Shown: positions 32,598-44,743 of the stretch, in pieces
Layout: each line of letters begins with the position of its first letter
How positions within the stretch are numbered: the first letter of the stretch is position 1
From: Polytrichum commune
Taxonomy: Eukaryota; Streptophyta; Polytrichopsida; Polytrichales; Polytrichaceae
Direction: 5' to 3'
Assembly (NCBI GenBank): GCA_950295325.1
Contig: OX485805.1
Span: 33,841,501-33,905,500 of the forward strand
Length of the DNA: 64,000 bases
Program-made: the position numbers and the translations under genes
Notes under the pieces: generated by a model
Databases searched by the model: none
Told to the model about the DNA's origin: nothing
Seen by the model: the letters and a program-made list of their open reading frames with translations, nothing else

Positions 32598-34543
32598 TTA
32601 AGTGATGGCGATATGGGTGCATCGCCGGGGGGCCTGGTGCGGAACTCGTTCAAAGTCAAGGCGGGCTGCAAATTTCAAACCCCCAAGCGCAGCATGCCAC
32701 AAATACAATGCTGCACAGTTAATTACTTACATCCTGTGAATTGGGAGCACGATTCACTCACCAGATTTAGAATGGTCGTGACAGGAGAAGTACCATGTAC
32801 TGAACTGGGAATAAGTGCTGAGCATAGTTTCTATAACATGTATTATGTCAACTATAAACGAGGTTGACACCAGAGCTGGGGAAGTTTTTGAAGCCTTAGT
32901 GGCTAATTGCCGGTAGTTGCTACGAAGGGTCGGATTTTTTCCAATTTACATCGGTAAGAGCCCATCTTTTGTAAAATCAATCGGCCAATTGCCTATATTT
33001 TCATATTTTCATTGGCCAATATCCGATTAAATGGAATTCATATCAGCACTAATTGTTTAAAAAATGTATGAAAAGTGATTAGAAATCATTTCTTAGTACA
33101 AAATCTTGAATAAGTGAAAAGAAAGGCATGTTCAAAACTTCAAATTTGAAGAGTTAATATTCTTGGCAGGAATTGAACCTAGCAATGCCTTCACCGCTTG
33201 AAGGCCAAGGGTCCCCCAATTCTTCATAGAAGCAATTGGATTTGGTCATGGAAAGGTTGCATAATTCAAAAAGTTTAAGGTTTAGTGTACTTCCTCAAGT
33301 GCATCATCAGATGCCCCAGACAAATAGCGCTCTCAATGCTTCCGGCTGAAATCCAGTAACTCACAAGAAGAATCGGCTACATTTCCGGGACATTTTCTGG
33401 TCCATCGGCTAATTGCCGGAGGATTGAAATTACAGTTGAATTGCCATCCGATGGTTGGAAATTTGGACCGGCCATGAGGGGAAATCCATCGGCTAATAAT
33501 GAACTAGCCGTCGGTTTTCCCCGAACATAGGTTGACATATGATATGTTTAACTCCTCCCTTGACTTTGGTGCCTTCAGGTGATTAGATTTGTCCTCAGTG
33601 CTGGAGATCCTCAAGACATGCTACGTCTTCGGATAGGTGTTGATGGTTTCTAAGAGGCAAACTATTCTTATTATGAGGACAACAATTCCATAGGACCCAG
33701 CAAGGGCGAGGTTCCATCTTCTGGTTCCGGTCATTTTTTGAAAAATAAATGGGTGGGTGGGTGGGAAAAGGGTGGTTTCATGTGCCCAACCCCCCTGACC
33801 CGAGGACCGGTACCCCCCATGGATGGGTGCCCCACATTATATGTTATGCAAGGACCGGCGGGTCTTAACGGTCAAAAGAAGGGCATGTGCTGCTTAGGGA
33901 GCTCCGGTGACCGGATCGGCCTGTCACTTTGGGTACCCTTGGGAACTAAAGGCCATATTATTCTTCAAGTCCTTTCTTTTGAGGTACTCCTAGAGCTCCT
34001 TGCTCTTGCATCATGCGCTCTTTGTACACTCAAAGCCTACTTGTGAGAAGAAATGAAAAGGAAAGAAGAGATAGAAAATGATTATATGTTATATCGTTGG
34101 AGTTCTCATCATGAACTTATGGGAATGTGTATGTCATGATGTTTTGATCTTTATAACAAAAAATACATACTGAAAATGCAATGTGATAGGAAGTGTTGGG
34201 TTTAATAAATAAAAATAAAAATAACAGACTTTTCAAATGTATAAAAAATCACTCATAAACAATGTATTATCACAATTTTAACTGAAAGTAAAATATAAAA
34301 TATATTTATGTATTCCCATAGTTGACATCCGTACCAACCCAAGGACACCAAGAACACATAATTTTAAACTCATTCAATAAATGTATTGGAATTCTTATAC
34401 AAGTCAAATATCAAAAGTTAAATGATGATGACCCTCACTACCGGTCACCTTCACTAAGTGCGACATCTTACTATTCACCAAATTTGGTAAGAAAGTAGAA
34501 AATCGAAATAAACTGGCACCCCACATAGAAGTACCCCTTCATT

Positions 34544-34586
34544 AAATGGGTGACATCACACATTTTTTGGATGATGTCACCCATTT
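34544..34586 (+). other. Perfect 15-bp stem hairpin
   Basis: AAATGGGTGACATCA at 34544-34558 pairs with TGATGTCACCCATTT at 34572-34586 around a 13-base loop. No terminator or miRNA function can be claimed from this alone. Confidence 0.6.
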
Positions 34587-35192
34587 CTCATCCAATAAAA
34601 AAATGGACCGGCACTGGCATATAGAACTTGGCCCTAAGGGTTGGACTTCGAGGGGTCAAAGAAGGTTCCTGCCTACTTTCATAGGACCCATTAAGGATGT
34701 GGATTTGCAGGGGTCAAGATAGGGTGGCTCCCTTGGCTTGGCATTCTTGCCAAGCCAAGTCTTGTACTTAATTATGAGAGGGACACAAATTATGACCAGT
34801 GTAAGGTTGCTTCAATGCGGATTGCCATTATATAAATCTTATGGGTTGTTTTCCACTTTTTATTTGCATTCTTGGATTCTCCCCGTGTGGAGTGAGAGAT
34901 AGTTCGTCTTGTGACAAGTGATTTTTGAGAGATATTGTGTTTCCAGAGAGTATGTAATATATCCCTTTTTATTTAGTTTCTAGATACTCATTCTATTCAT
35001 TGAGGGTGTATTAGTAACATACTTGTTGTTATTTTCATTGCATGATAATTATATGATGTGATATGTGTAGCAATGTGTATTTACATGACACATCGACGAT
35101 GAGTAGAATAAATTTGAGTAATATTTCAGGACCGAGTTTTTTTTAATTTGGTGGACAGATTGTTTGCCGGTAGCTAAGGGCAACCTGTAATG

Positions 35193-35310
35193 CACGGGGG
35201 GGGGGGGGGGGTCACTCCATTGTCAAGTTGAACACCATGTGCGGCCCAAAAAAATCTACGTTTTGTAAGTTGCATTACCAAATTTGGTCAAAATTTTATC
35301 AATTTTATTC
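35193..35310. mobile_element. Truncated hAT-like MITE (H1) at the copy B breakpoint
   Basis: It starts CACGGGGG (G-run of about 18), then TCACTCCATTGTCAAGTTGA, like the other H1 ends. It breaks off exactly where collinearity with copy A begins (35311). The missing half suggests the rearrangement cut through the MITE. Confidence 0.7.
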
Positions 35311-36010
35311 AATAACTCGAATGACCAATGTAATTGTAATTCCCTTGGACTGTGTTGCTTGAAGATGTACTTTAAGGAAAGATCTAACACTGTATCAGGT
35401 GTTGTTGAAGAGATACAAATCAACTACGAAGATTTTGTATTTTAGTGCCAAATGGTGTTTCATGTCACTCTGGTAACTTCTCTAAATTCACTTCTATGAA
35501 CAAGTTCACAAGTATCGTCATCCCAACTTCATTCAAACGTCAGTTATTGAAACAAAGATTGATATAATTTGCATCATGATATGTTTGTAATGAAACATTG
35601 CCATGGATGTTTGAAATTTGGATGAAAAATCACTTCTAGCAAGTGACAGTAAATGAAATATTGTCTTTCTTGTTTTACGCCAAAACGTTTTTACGAGGAA
35701 TGACGGATGATGTTAGTTTTACATTTTGGTGTTGGTGATGCTAAATACAATATGTAGTGTGCTTGGAAATTATCAAAACATCATCCACTTGACATATGAT
35801 ATTCATCATTTTTGAGTGGTTGGAGAAGGCAAGTGTGCCTAACTCAAATACATATCTTGATTGAGCATCCATATTTGAGTGGTGTGTGGTTAGGTGTGGA
35901 TATAATAACGGATAACTAAAAGACACGTGTCTTAAAAAAAATTGGACCATGTGCTCAAAATTTTGTTGGCTATTTACATGTTGAATAGTCAACATAATCG
36001 GATGGACCTA

Positions 36011-36980
36011 CATTCAAGACTCTATAAATGTTACAGGTCGGGAGTAGCAAAAAAATAACATATATAGAATTATAACAAGTAACACTTATAAAATTCATAC
36101 CGATGATTAATAACATTTATAGAAATAATACTTAAAATATCAAAAAATGAAGAACATAACATTTTATAAAAATAAAAATGAAAGTACAAACGATATTACA
36201 TAATTTAACTAAACTACTTGATCTATATAGTAGTAACTTGACGAGATTCTTCCAACTAAACTAACTGAAAGAAAGTGTCTATAGTAGTATGACAAGAAGC
36301 TGCCAAATGATGAGATGAAACGTCCTTCTATAGTCCGTGAATGCTCTTAATGTGTGATAGGGCATCATTTGGTCTTTGTTCAAAGTCTCTAGAGAACGCC
36401 CAACAACACTAAATCCTACAACTTCTTCTACCACATCAACCATAACCTCATGAACATCAATTTCTCGATGTTCTAAGGAATACATATAAAAAAAAAAAAC
36501 TCCTCATTGGTAGGTACATAGGGATTGTTTAATTCAAACTCCACCTCATAATTGAGGTATTCATGAGCATTCATCATGTCACCCACCTCACGATCAGATG
36601 ACAACAACGTCAGTTGATGAAGTAGAGTAGCAACTTCATCAACCTCTATCAAGTGCCTAGCTTCCTCTACCTCACTCTCAATAGAGATCGAAAGAACACC
36701 CGTGTGCATCCAACAATTTTGAATATGAGATTCACAAAGAATATGGGTTAAATGTGATTACATGTTTAGAATGTATGCTCTCATATATTATTACCTTGAT
36801 TTTCTCAAAATTAACACTTATAGAGGTGCAATTAACAAAGAAGGGAGTAGAGCATGTTATAACACCTAGCACATAACACTCACTAGTCTTACCAATTGTG
36901 TTTTTGTAGGGGAGTCAAAATTTCTTAACATATATGAAATTATAACGCTTATAGGGGTAACACTTATAAAGTCTTGACTG
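36011..36980 (-). mobile_element. Pogo/Tigger-like element, copy B
   Basis: It has the same CATTCAAGACTC ends and TA flanks (36009-36010, 36981-36982) as copy A but lacks the piggyBac-like insertion. The transposase remnant on the minus strand (36279-36709) is shifted by an A-run at about 36488-36500, which is longer than in copy A. Confidence 0.7.
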
Positions 36981-37486
36981 TATTGGACCCGCAAGGACTA
37001 GATACCCACCTCTTTGAATTGGGCCTCATCACTACTGTCCAAAGTGAAAATGTTGTCAATTATATTAAAGGCAATTTTTTTCGAAGTAAAGCAACTCCAT
37101 AATTGGCATCAAAGACCCTAAAATAGTCTACAAAGATCCAATTGAGATGAATTAACCACAAGTTTTTGGATTCATGTTCTTACTAAACCTCATTTTACAT
37201 GGTAACAATGGGGGGGGGGGGGGGGCAACTCCAAGAGATGGGTGTCTAGCCTTGGCGGTATATGACCATTGAAGTAAAATAGAATCATATGAGCTTGAGA
37301 AAAATTGGCAACAACCTCCACCTAGATTTGCTAATCACCTCGTACTAAGGCCTAGTTTATACTTGGGACCGGATCAAGCGCTAGCCCAAACTCTAAGAAT
37401 TTCAGCCATAGGATTGCTTGAATTCATCAAATCCAGTCAATTCACCAACGATTTCAAAATCGTGGATATTGATTGAAGGTTCAAAG

Positions 37487-38848
37487 GGACTGAACCCATC
37501 AAGGTATTGAATGACAAGTCTAGCACTTGAAGGCTTTTGAGCCTTGTAATTCATAGAGAAATTGGGCTATCAACTTGTCATGTACAAGGGTCAAAACACG
37601 TAGAGCACTAAAGGTGTTGGCTACAACTTGCAACTCTAATCCTAAAAGGATGTCCCCAATAGTTGGTTATGACTAAGAACAATTAGGACAATACTATAAA
37701 TGTTTATTCCAAAATTTAAAAAATAGATATTGTGATTTGGTTGGTGGTTGCTAAAAATACTTTAAAGACATAAATAGACACGGGGAGGTCACTTCATTGT
37801 CAAGTTGACACCACGTGCGGACACATTTTGCTACCCCTATATTACATGCCATATATAATTTTAAAATTTATGATATTTTTTCTACATATACATAACCATT
37901 GATAGTATCTTTTGTATACTTTTTTGAAATTTTGGGTCATCTTTATTTTTTTTAGTAATTTTTTTAGTTCAATTCTGTGTCATTCTAGTTAGAAACGGTA
38001 TGTTTTATTGAGAAAACAAATCATCAAATTTAGTTACCACTTTTGACTATGTCATAGGTACTGTGTATATCTACTCATGAAAAAATTTTGATAAAATTTT
38101 GACCCATTTTGGTGGTGCAACTTACCAAAAGAAGATTTTTTTTGGTCGCACGTGGTGTTCAACTTGACAATGGAGTGATCTACCCATGTAAATAGACTAA
38201 AGTCTAGTTGACGTTGCCCATCAAAAAGGTTCTTTCCTATATGGAGTGTCTATAGTCTAATACCCCATGAGCTATATAGATTGGATAGAAGCAATGAGAC
38301 GCTATTGTTGCAGTTATTATATGATATATCCAAGTAATACACAAGCCGGTATGGGTAAAAGTAATTGTTGGTTTGTACCACAAGAAATTCACCCGTGAAC
38401 ATATATCTTGATAGGTCAAGTTGACCTAATAGTTGCCATTGACAAATGAAATCCGGTATTGTTCCCAATAGACGATTTTCCCCAAGATCCAAATGGCTTA
38501 TGGAGATGAGATTGGCATATTCGTTGGGGATAGGGCCCATAAGACGATTGTTTGATAAGATAACCACTTGGTATGTCACTACATAAGGATTAAATGATTA
38601 CAGGTGTGGGTGGTTTAGGATTTGAGAAAGGAAGAATGGGACAGGTCAAATTGTTGAATGAAAGATCTAAGGTAGAAAATGAAAGTTTGCCAAGGTATGT
38701 AGTGATGCTCCCACTCAAGTAAGAGCTAGTTAACTTAAAGGAGGTAAGGTTGCGGAGGTTGCAAAATGATGAAGAGAGTGCATTATTATCACTATTGAAG
38801 TCGTTGTGGCTCAATTCCGTATCTATTAGTTGCTTGAGTGATCAGAAT
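37487..38848 (-). pseudogene. LRR-RLP last-exon fragment (copy B), split by a MITE and a solo LTR
   Basis: It is homologous to 14196-15155. Readable pieces are at 38250-38579 (VVILSNNRLMGPIPNEYANL) and 38590-38814 (FCNLRNLTSFKLTSSYLSGS). An H1 MITE sits at 37779-38188. The 5' end is interrupted at 38853 by a solo LTR, and the fragment's acceptor and intron continue at 40502. Confidence 0.75.
37779..38188. mobile_element. hAT-like MITE (family H1) in the LRR fragment
   Basis: The 8-bp duplication TAAATAGA (37771-37778, 38189-38196) flanks a 410-bp element with CACGGGGAGGTCACT and inverted CATGGGTAGATCACT ends. Copy A is the empty site (ATAAATAGGCTAAAG at about 14470). Confidence 0.88.
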
Positions 38849-38852
38849 GTTG

Positions 38853-40496
38853 TGTGAGCCCAAAATGGTGCCCAGATGTGGTGATTAACTCTTCGAAACC
38901 AATTTTAGTTTGACTTTGATGTGTTATGATTATTCACAAAACATAAAAAGAGTGAAGTGTGGTTTGGATTTAAGTTTAGGCTTTAGAATGTGTTGTGTGA
39001 TTATTTCAAGGTTGAATTCAATAAGAGTATGCCTTGATAATGCGAGTAGGGGGTAAGGTGAAGCAAGGTGAGCTCCGCGGGTTAAATGCCCACTTTTGGA
39101 TCCACTTTGTTAGTTTAGGAAGAAGGAAGCTTGGTGGATGGGGGTTAGTCCCTACTTTGGAGGAGAGGGTTAAAGGATTGTGATTGGAGGTGCTAATCCT
39201 CTCACCCTATCCTCACCCCTCTCTCCCTCTCTCCCTCTCTCCCTCTCTCCCTCTTTGCTACTTAAGGTGTTTTTCTCTCATTTTCATCTCTCTCCATCAA
39301 GCGCTCTCAAGGGAGCAAGCTCTTGAGAGCTTGAGCCACGTGTGTGGGTTATTAGTTTTTAGTGAAGTTAATTAGTTAAGCTCTCGCTCTCAAGTTCTCC
39401 CACGGGAGTGAGCTCTTATATCTTGGAAGCCACGTGTGTGGATTAGTTAGCCCTTAGTGATGTTAGAGAGTTAGTTTAGATTGATTAGTTTAAATCACAA
39501 AATCAAGTAGTCAAGTATCTAATTAGGGGCTTAGGGTCACCAAATTAGCTTGTAGTTGAGAAGGGTGACCAACATACAAGGAGCTACGGCCTCGGCCAAC
39601 AGACTGAAGGGTGACCAACATACAAGGAGCTACGGCCTCGGCCAACAGACTGAAGGGTGACCAGCATACAAGGAGCTACGGCCTCGGCCAACAGACTAAG
39701 GGTGACCAGCATACAAGGAGCTACGGCCTCAGCCCCGCAGACTGAAGGGTGACCAACATACAAGGAGCTACGGCCTCGGCCCAGCAGACCGAAGGGTGAC
39801 CAGCATACAAGGAGCTACGGCCTCGGCCAGCAGACTGAAGGGCGACCAGCATACAAGGAGCTACGGCCTCGGCCCAGAAGACTGAAGGGTGACCAGCATA
39901 CAAGGAGCTGCGGCCTCGGACCAGACGATTAGGGAACAAGGGTAAACCAAGCCGAGTTGAGATGAGTAGACCCGATAATTAGCTAGAGACTAAGTTAGTG
40001 AAACCATCACCTAATGAGTGATATGGGTGACTTTAGAAGTAGGACTTAGGGAGATGGCTTACTTAGATCAGGCAATGTGTGGGTTGTGTGATTAGATAGC
40101 TAGGAGGGTGTGTGGTTTTTACAAGCAATTGTGTTCGAGGTTAACCATTGAGGAAGTGTTTTTCAACACTTACACCTTTGTGGTAAAAATCAATCGCTTA
40201 TAAAAAAAAAGGGATAAAATGGAAGACTCTAGCAAAGGCAATGGGAAGGAGAGGATAATCAAGGGCCAAAGGGGAATATCTTTGAGCGCTTGTGTTGCCA
40301 AGGCCGCCGGTTGGACCCTTGAGAAAGCCAATTCGGCTACAAGTCAAGAGGCTACCATTAATAAACAAAGTGATTCAAAATAACATGAATGCTTAATGAT
40401 GTGAAGAGACCAATTTTCACGTTACATACACTACATGTGATTCTCAAGACCATCACCCGGACTAGGACGCTTAAGGGTGGTGGAATTGGCCTCACA
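38853..40496. mobile_element. Solo LTR, 1644 bp, with 5-bp target duplication
   Basis: It starts TGTGAG and ends CTCACA, and is flanked by TGTTG at 38848-38852 and 40497-40501. Copy A has the single site (CCAAGTGTTGTTGGAATG at about 15136). There is no internal coding region or second LTR, so this is the product of LTR-LTR recombination. A TCTCTCCC run at 39220-39254 and a 46-bp tandem array lie inside. Orientation is unknown. Confidence 0.85.
39561..39925 (+). repeat. Eight-unit 45-47-bp tandem array inside the solo LTR
   Basis: The unit is GGGTGACCAGCATACAAGGA, then GCTACGGCCTCGGCC, then AACAGACTGAA, with small variants. The minus-strand frame at 39721-39939 is only the array read through. 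Confidence 0.9.
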
Positions 40497-41029
40497 TGTT
40501 GTTGGAATGACATTTGTAGAAACAAACACAGTCATTTATCATAATTTAATACTAAATGGAAGGCATTGGCCTAAATGAGAGTTATCAATGCATATAATTC
40601 ATAAGTTTCCTTTTCTTTTCTAAAAGAATTTGGCATTCACAAGCCATGTGCATTTCTATTGCAAAGCCTGTAAAAAATATCGATGTTGTCAAGAATCTAC
40701 ATATAATTGAAAAGTTTGTTTATAAATAGCACTTATGGATATGGTAGCCTTATTAAGGAGTTTGCGGTTGTTCATGTGGACCCGAGAATATGATCATGGG
40801 ATGCCGCAACTAGTGCACATTCGAAGAGAATTGTTGATGTTGATGTTACATATAACTAAACACGTCATATGTGCAACTCATACATGTTTTTATTAATACG
40901 TTGAGACATTGTTGAACTCTCTCTCTCAACTTGGTCTTGAAATCTAGATGATATTTTTAGTCTCATTCATATTTGTCCATCAATCCCTCCAAATAATCTA
41001 TAGTAAAGCTATAGTGGACGAAATGATTT

Positions 41030-42250
41030 GTGCCTTCATACATACCGCAAATTACCGAGTATAGTTGAAAGGGGGTCTAATGGTAAAGGTCATGATTTGG
41101 CATCCTTGAAACTCAAAGCGGATGCCAAGTTTGGAAATCCAAAAATATTGGCTAATGCCATGAAGTCTCACCTAGGGGCATAAGACATCAACACCAGAGA
41201 TTGAACATTGGAAGGGTCCGAGCTATTTGGTTCTACCAAACGCAAACTCAACCTACCACCGGGTGTTGATTGTGACTCTCATCGACTCGACAAAGTGAAT
41301 TATTCCATTCCTTGTCCCAACACCTGGGCAACTCGTCAATGCATAGAGGCATCGTTGAATTTTGTTAAGCATGGTGTGGCTCACACTGCATCCATGTTAG
41401 AGACTGATTGTCTTGCTTCCAAGTGGCACATTGCAAGATTGCCACCCAACTTAGCTAAATGATGTTGGACATTGCAAGCCATTAAAGGGACTATGTGCAA
41501 TGCCAAAGTTAGGACTGCCAAACATGACACATCTACTCCAACATACAAAGGGTTTAGAAAAGAATTTTGCTCTCCCAACAATGTGGAGGATGACTTTTGG
41601 TTTTGCCCTAACGACATCAAGCGTTATGTGAGTGGCAATAAGATGAAGTATGTGTTGGATTGGCCTATAGTACCCAACACCGTGACCGGTGAAGAGAGAG
41701 GAGGTTTTGACGCTTGAGGACGCCGGATTTCAACTACAGTAGGGAGAGGCATTGTCCCCTTGTCGTAGGCTTTCAACAATCGCAACCCTCCCCATCCCTC
41801 TCTTGCATTTTTGTATGCCACCAAACTCGGACGCCCACCCCACATTCAAGTTTGGGAAGACAATGCATTGCAATCCAAAAACACCGGTGGTGGATCACAA
41901 AAACAAATGGGAGAGCGCCGGACTCATGGATGGTTACTAATTTTGATCAAGATCATTATCATTCCATATTCAGGCTTTGGAGTGGTAATCAAAATTGTCT
42001 CCAAGGAGGATATCATATACCATGTTACAATTGGGGACATCCCGCATTGCACATGTCCGGATTTCACAAAAATGTCCTCTCATGCATTGGGAAAGAAAAA
42101 GAAATGGGTGTATTGCAAACATCTTTATTATGTGTTTAGATTTTTGTGCAAAGGTCAATTACGAGAGTGACAAGTTCAGGCATGCACCTACATATACCTA
42201 CGATGAGGTCATGCGACTACTTGAACTTGTTGGTATTGTAGAGTGTTAGT
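41030..42250 (+). pseudogene. SWIM zinc-finger protein remnant (copy B)
   Basis: The first part has several stops, including a TGA at 41460-41462, and a frameshift near 41685. The SWIM part is better kept than in copy A: VVIKIVSKEDIIYHVTIGD, HCTCPDFTKMSS and WVYCKHLYYVFRFLCK give an intact CxC...CxH. A frameshift near 42153 separates the tail, which reads VNYESDKFRHAPTYTYDEVM and ends LVGIVEC. The gene is dead here too, but by different lesions from copy A. Confidence 0.6.
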
Positions 42251-43382
42251 AGTATTAATTGCAAGTGTTTTCTTAAGTAACATATGTAAGAATGTCAATA
42301 AATGACATACATGTATTGGTTTGGATTCTTATAATGAAAACTAGCAATGAACCGAAAGTATTCCAAATGATCCATGGTAATACGCCTCCTTTGTTCTTGC
42401 TTCATTTAAAATGTTTCTGATCTACAATTGAAAATATGCAATCAATGTAGTACCAAATTTAGTTTTTTGAACCATAAACATGTGCACCTTTACTAAATGT
42501 GGATTCACTACTCATATATTACCGCTCATTGCTCATGTATTACCGCTTACTCCTCACCGCTCACTGCTCATCGTTCATAAGATAGCTTCCTTCATATCAA
42601 GTACATCGTATGGGGTATTCATAACATGAGAATTTATGTGATGTTGCATTTTGCACCTGGAGAGGTACACTTGCTTCCTTTGGAACTCGAGGTTGGGAGA
42701 TGTTTAACAACATTGACATTTTCCTATCATGCTTGACACGTATGGACAAAGTTTTGATTGCAACGGACACACACATCTTCGCAAATACAAGTTTGGACAA
42801 AATGAACTAAACATATTAAGTTTGTTATTGAACATGGCATTGTAACCAACCGTTGTACCATGCCATTGTAAGCAAGTGCATCAAACTACTTGCTAGTTGT
42901 CACTGGCTACAAAGTTTATGTAATGCACATTTTGAAAATTTAATTGTCACTGAGAGTTGCACAATCTAGAAAATTTTATTATTGTTCATTTGCAATGTCC
43001 AAGCTTAGTCGTGATGATCCCTGACACATGACCCATATGTTGGTAGTGGTTTGTATGTCAATTTGTTTATGCGTGGACTAACTCAAACTCAACTAATTTC
43101 AACTCCTAAAGAGCAAGGCAGACGTTTTTATTTAAGCATTAATTCTTCCTACGATACCAACATACACTCTTATGTTGTGATCTTATGAATTCGGACACAT
43201 GGACCATTCCGAATATGTATGAACAATCTTAACTTTACAAAATTGCTATCTGTACGGCCAATGATACACTAAGAAATGTTGATTCCATATATAGAGCTAC
43301 TGAATTGGAGTGGACAATTTCGGACAATTTTGAGAAGATTACAATCCAACCTTGAAAGCTTAACTTATGTACATGTTAATAT

Positions 43383-43613
43383 TTGTCTTTGAATGATATG
43401 CAGGTCATGTGTGTGAATGGGTCCAAAGGAAGACTCATTGAGTGTGTAGTTATAAGAATATGGAAATCCCTAATAAATGCCAAACAAGCTAAAGAGCTTA
43501 TGCAAGCTTTATTTTCAAAAATATTTTTCCCTAGGAAAAACTACGATATTCTTACCTTACTATGTTTGAAAACCAATCATGTTCTCCTTGTCAGTGTCTC
43601 TCAAGATTGTTAG
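43383..43613 (+). CDS. Small unidentified open frame, copy B of 18295-18480
   Basis: KGRLIECVVIRIWKSLINAK is identical in both copies; after LMQA the frames diverge. No family was recognised. Conservation may only reflect recent duplication. Confidence 0.22.
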   Translation: MSLNDMQVMCVNGSKGRLIECVVIRIWKSLINAKQAKELMQALFSKIFFPRKNYDILTLLCLKTNHVLLVSVSQDC

Positions 43614-43639
43614 GCATAATCAGTCAAGATTGTAGTGTT

Positions 43640-43830
43640 TTGAAGTCCAACTGGTGACATGTTAGCGATCTTTCGGTTTTCCTTTTATTAATTTGAGGTA
43701 TGTTATGTAAATTACCTCTAAAATGATGGGTAATTTTCCTGAATGTCTTGAATTTCAACCAGTTAATTCTCAGACTCTCCCAGTTTTATCTGTAACTAGC
43801 GATCAGTTCTCCTTGGTCATTGACCTAGTG
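43640..43830 (+). repeat. Cassette X, copy in the MULE-like element (B)
   Basis: It is collinear with 18517-18715 and shares ATTTTCCTGAATGTCTTGAA with it. Confidence 0.6.
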
Positions 43831-44743
43831 TTACGAGGTCAAATTTCCTGGCATGCTTTAGGGGTAATATCTTGTGTTTTGGGGCCCTAAGTTATCTCTT
43901 CGTTTATTTCAGAAAGTAAGAAGGGTGGAGACGTATTTTCGTCTTTCCAAGAACTTGTGAAACTCACAAAACTAGCCCATTTAACAAAATTTGAAGTGGT
44001 TTTAGTTTATCTTAGGATCCTAGTCATTTTTGGAGGAAAATATTTCTAAAATGATTTGGGGAAAACATTGATGTTTTCTTCCCACTATATGATTCTCCCT
44101 TTACAACATTTTCTTGTATGTCACCTCCAAAATGCAACTACTTTGATTTAGTCTAAGCCTCAACAATCCTCCTCGTCATCATCAACCTTCTTCTAAAAGT
44201 GCAGTTTTTCAAAAATTATCTTGATTGCGATCAAAGTTACAAATACCTCGAATTTTTTTGTCAATTGCTTTGAAAAGGCATTGTTTCCAAAGTCCTTTCC
44301 AAGCAGAGTAGGTTGACATGTTAAGATACTCACTGCAAAAGAAGATGGTGGCAAGATTATTTCTAAGGGATTGGTGGTCAAAATATGAATGAGCCTAAAA
44401 GTATCATTTAGATTCAATTACCGAATTGAGAGAGAGAGGTCAGCAATGTCTCAATGTATCCACAATAACCTGTATGAATTGAACTGTTTAGCTATATGAC
44501 ATCTACAACAACAATTCTCTAAAAGATGTCTAACAAAAACTTGAAGTTGACCATATCAAACGAGTTACTCTCACAATTATGTTAGGTACTTACAAATGAA
44601 GGTAAGTCATGTAATTGCTCCATGATTGTAATATTACCAAATCATGAGGTAACAAGCATACTAGATGAAGAAATATAATTGGTACAACACACCAATCAAT
44701 TCTCAATGCTTAGGAAAAAACAAGGTATAGACTACAATTTCCG

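Larger units (their letters stand above)
11466..32813. repeat. Copy A of a large direct segmental duplication
   Basis: From AATAACTCGAATGACC at 11468 to TACTGAACTGGGAAT at about 32803 the sequence is collinear with 35311-62897. It includes a Tigger-like element, an LRR fragment, a MULE-like element and a whole LRR-RLP gene. Copies differ by insertions, deletions and internal duplications described in their own entries. Confidence 0.85.
32814..35310. other. Spacer between duplication copies A and B
   Basis: The first part (32900-33520) repeats variants of CGGCTAATTGCCGG and its complement. A frame at 33738-34046 is Gly/Pro/Cys-rich without any family resemblance and is not accepted. A 15-bp perfect hairpin lies at 34544-34586. 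No gene is supported. Confidence 0.45.
40825..44520. mobile_element. Long-TIR, MULE-like element, copy B
   Basis: Inverted repeats at about 40825-40999 and 44354-44520 match those of copy A. The interior is collinear with 15643-19240 minus the 266-bp MITE. Confidence 0.6.

Noticed and set aside
32225-32605. Plus-strand 126-codon frame upstream of gene A
   Set aside because: It lies on cassette X; the related copies at 18517, 43640 and 62330 are not open.
33160-33260. Possible tRNA or tRNA-derived SINE on the minus strand
   Set aside because: A GGTTCAATTCC B-box-like motif is present, but the A-box distance is too short and no cloverleaf folds.
33738-34046. 102-codon plus-strand frame in the A-B spacer
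   Set aside because: Gly/Pro/Cys-rich with no domain, and not supported by a second copy.
39721-39939. Minus-strand repetitive peptide frame
   Set aside because: It is only the 46-bp LTR array translated.
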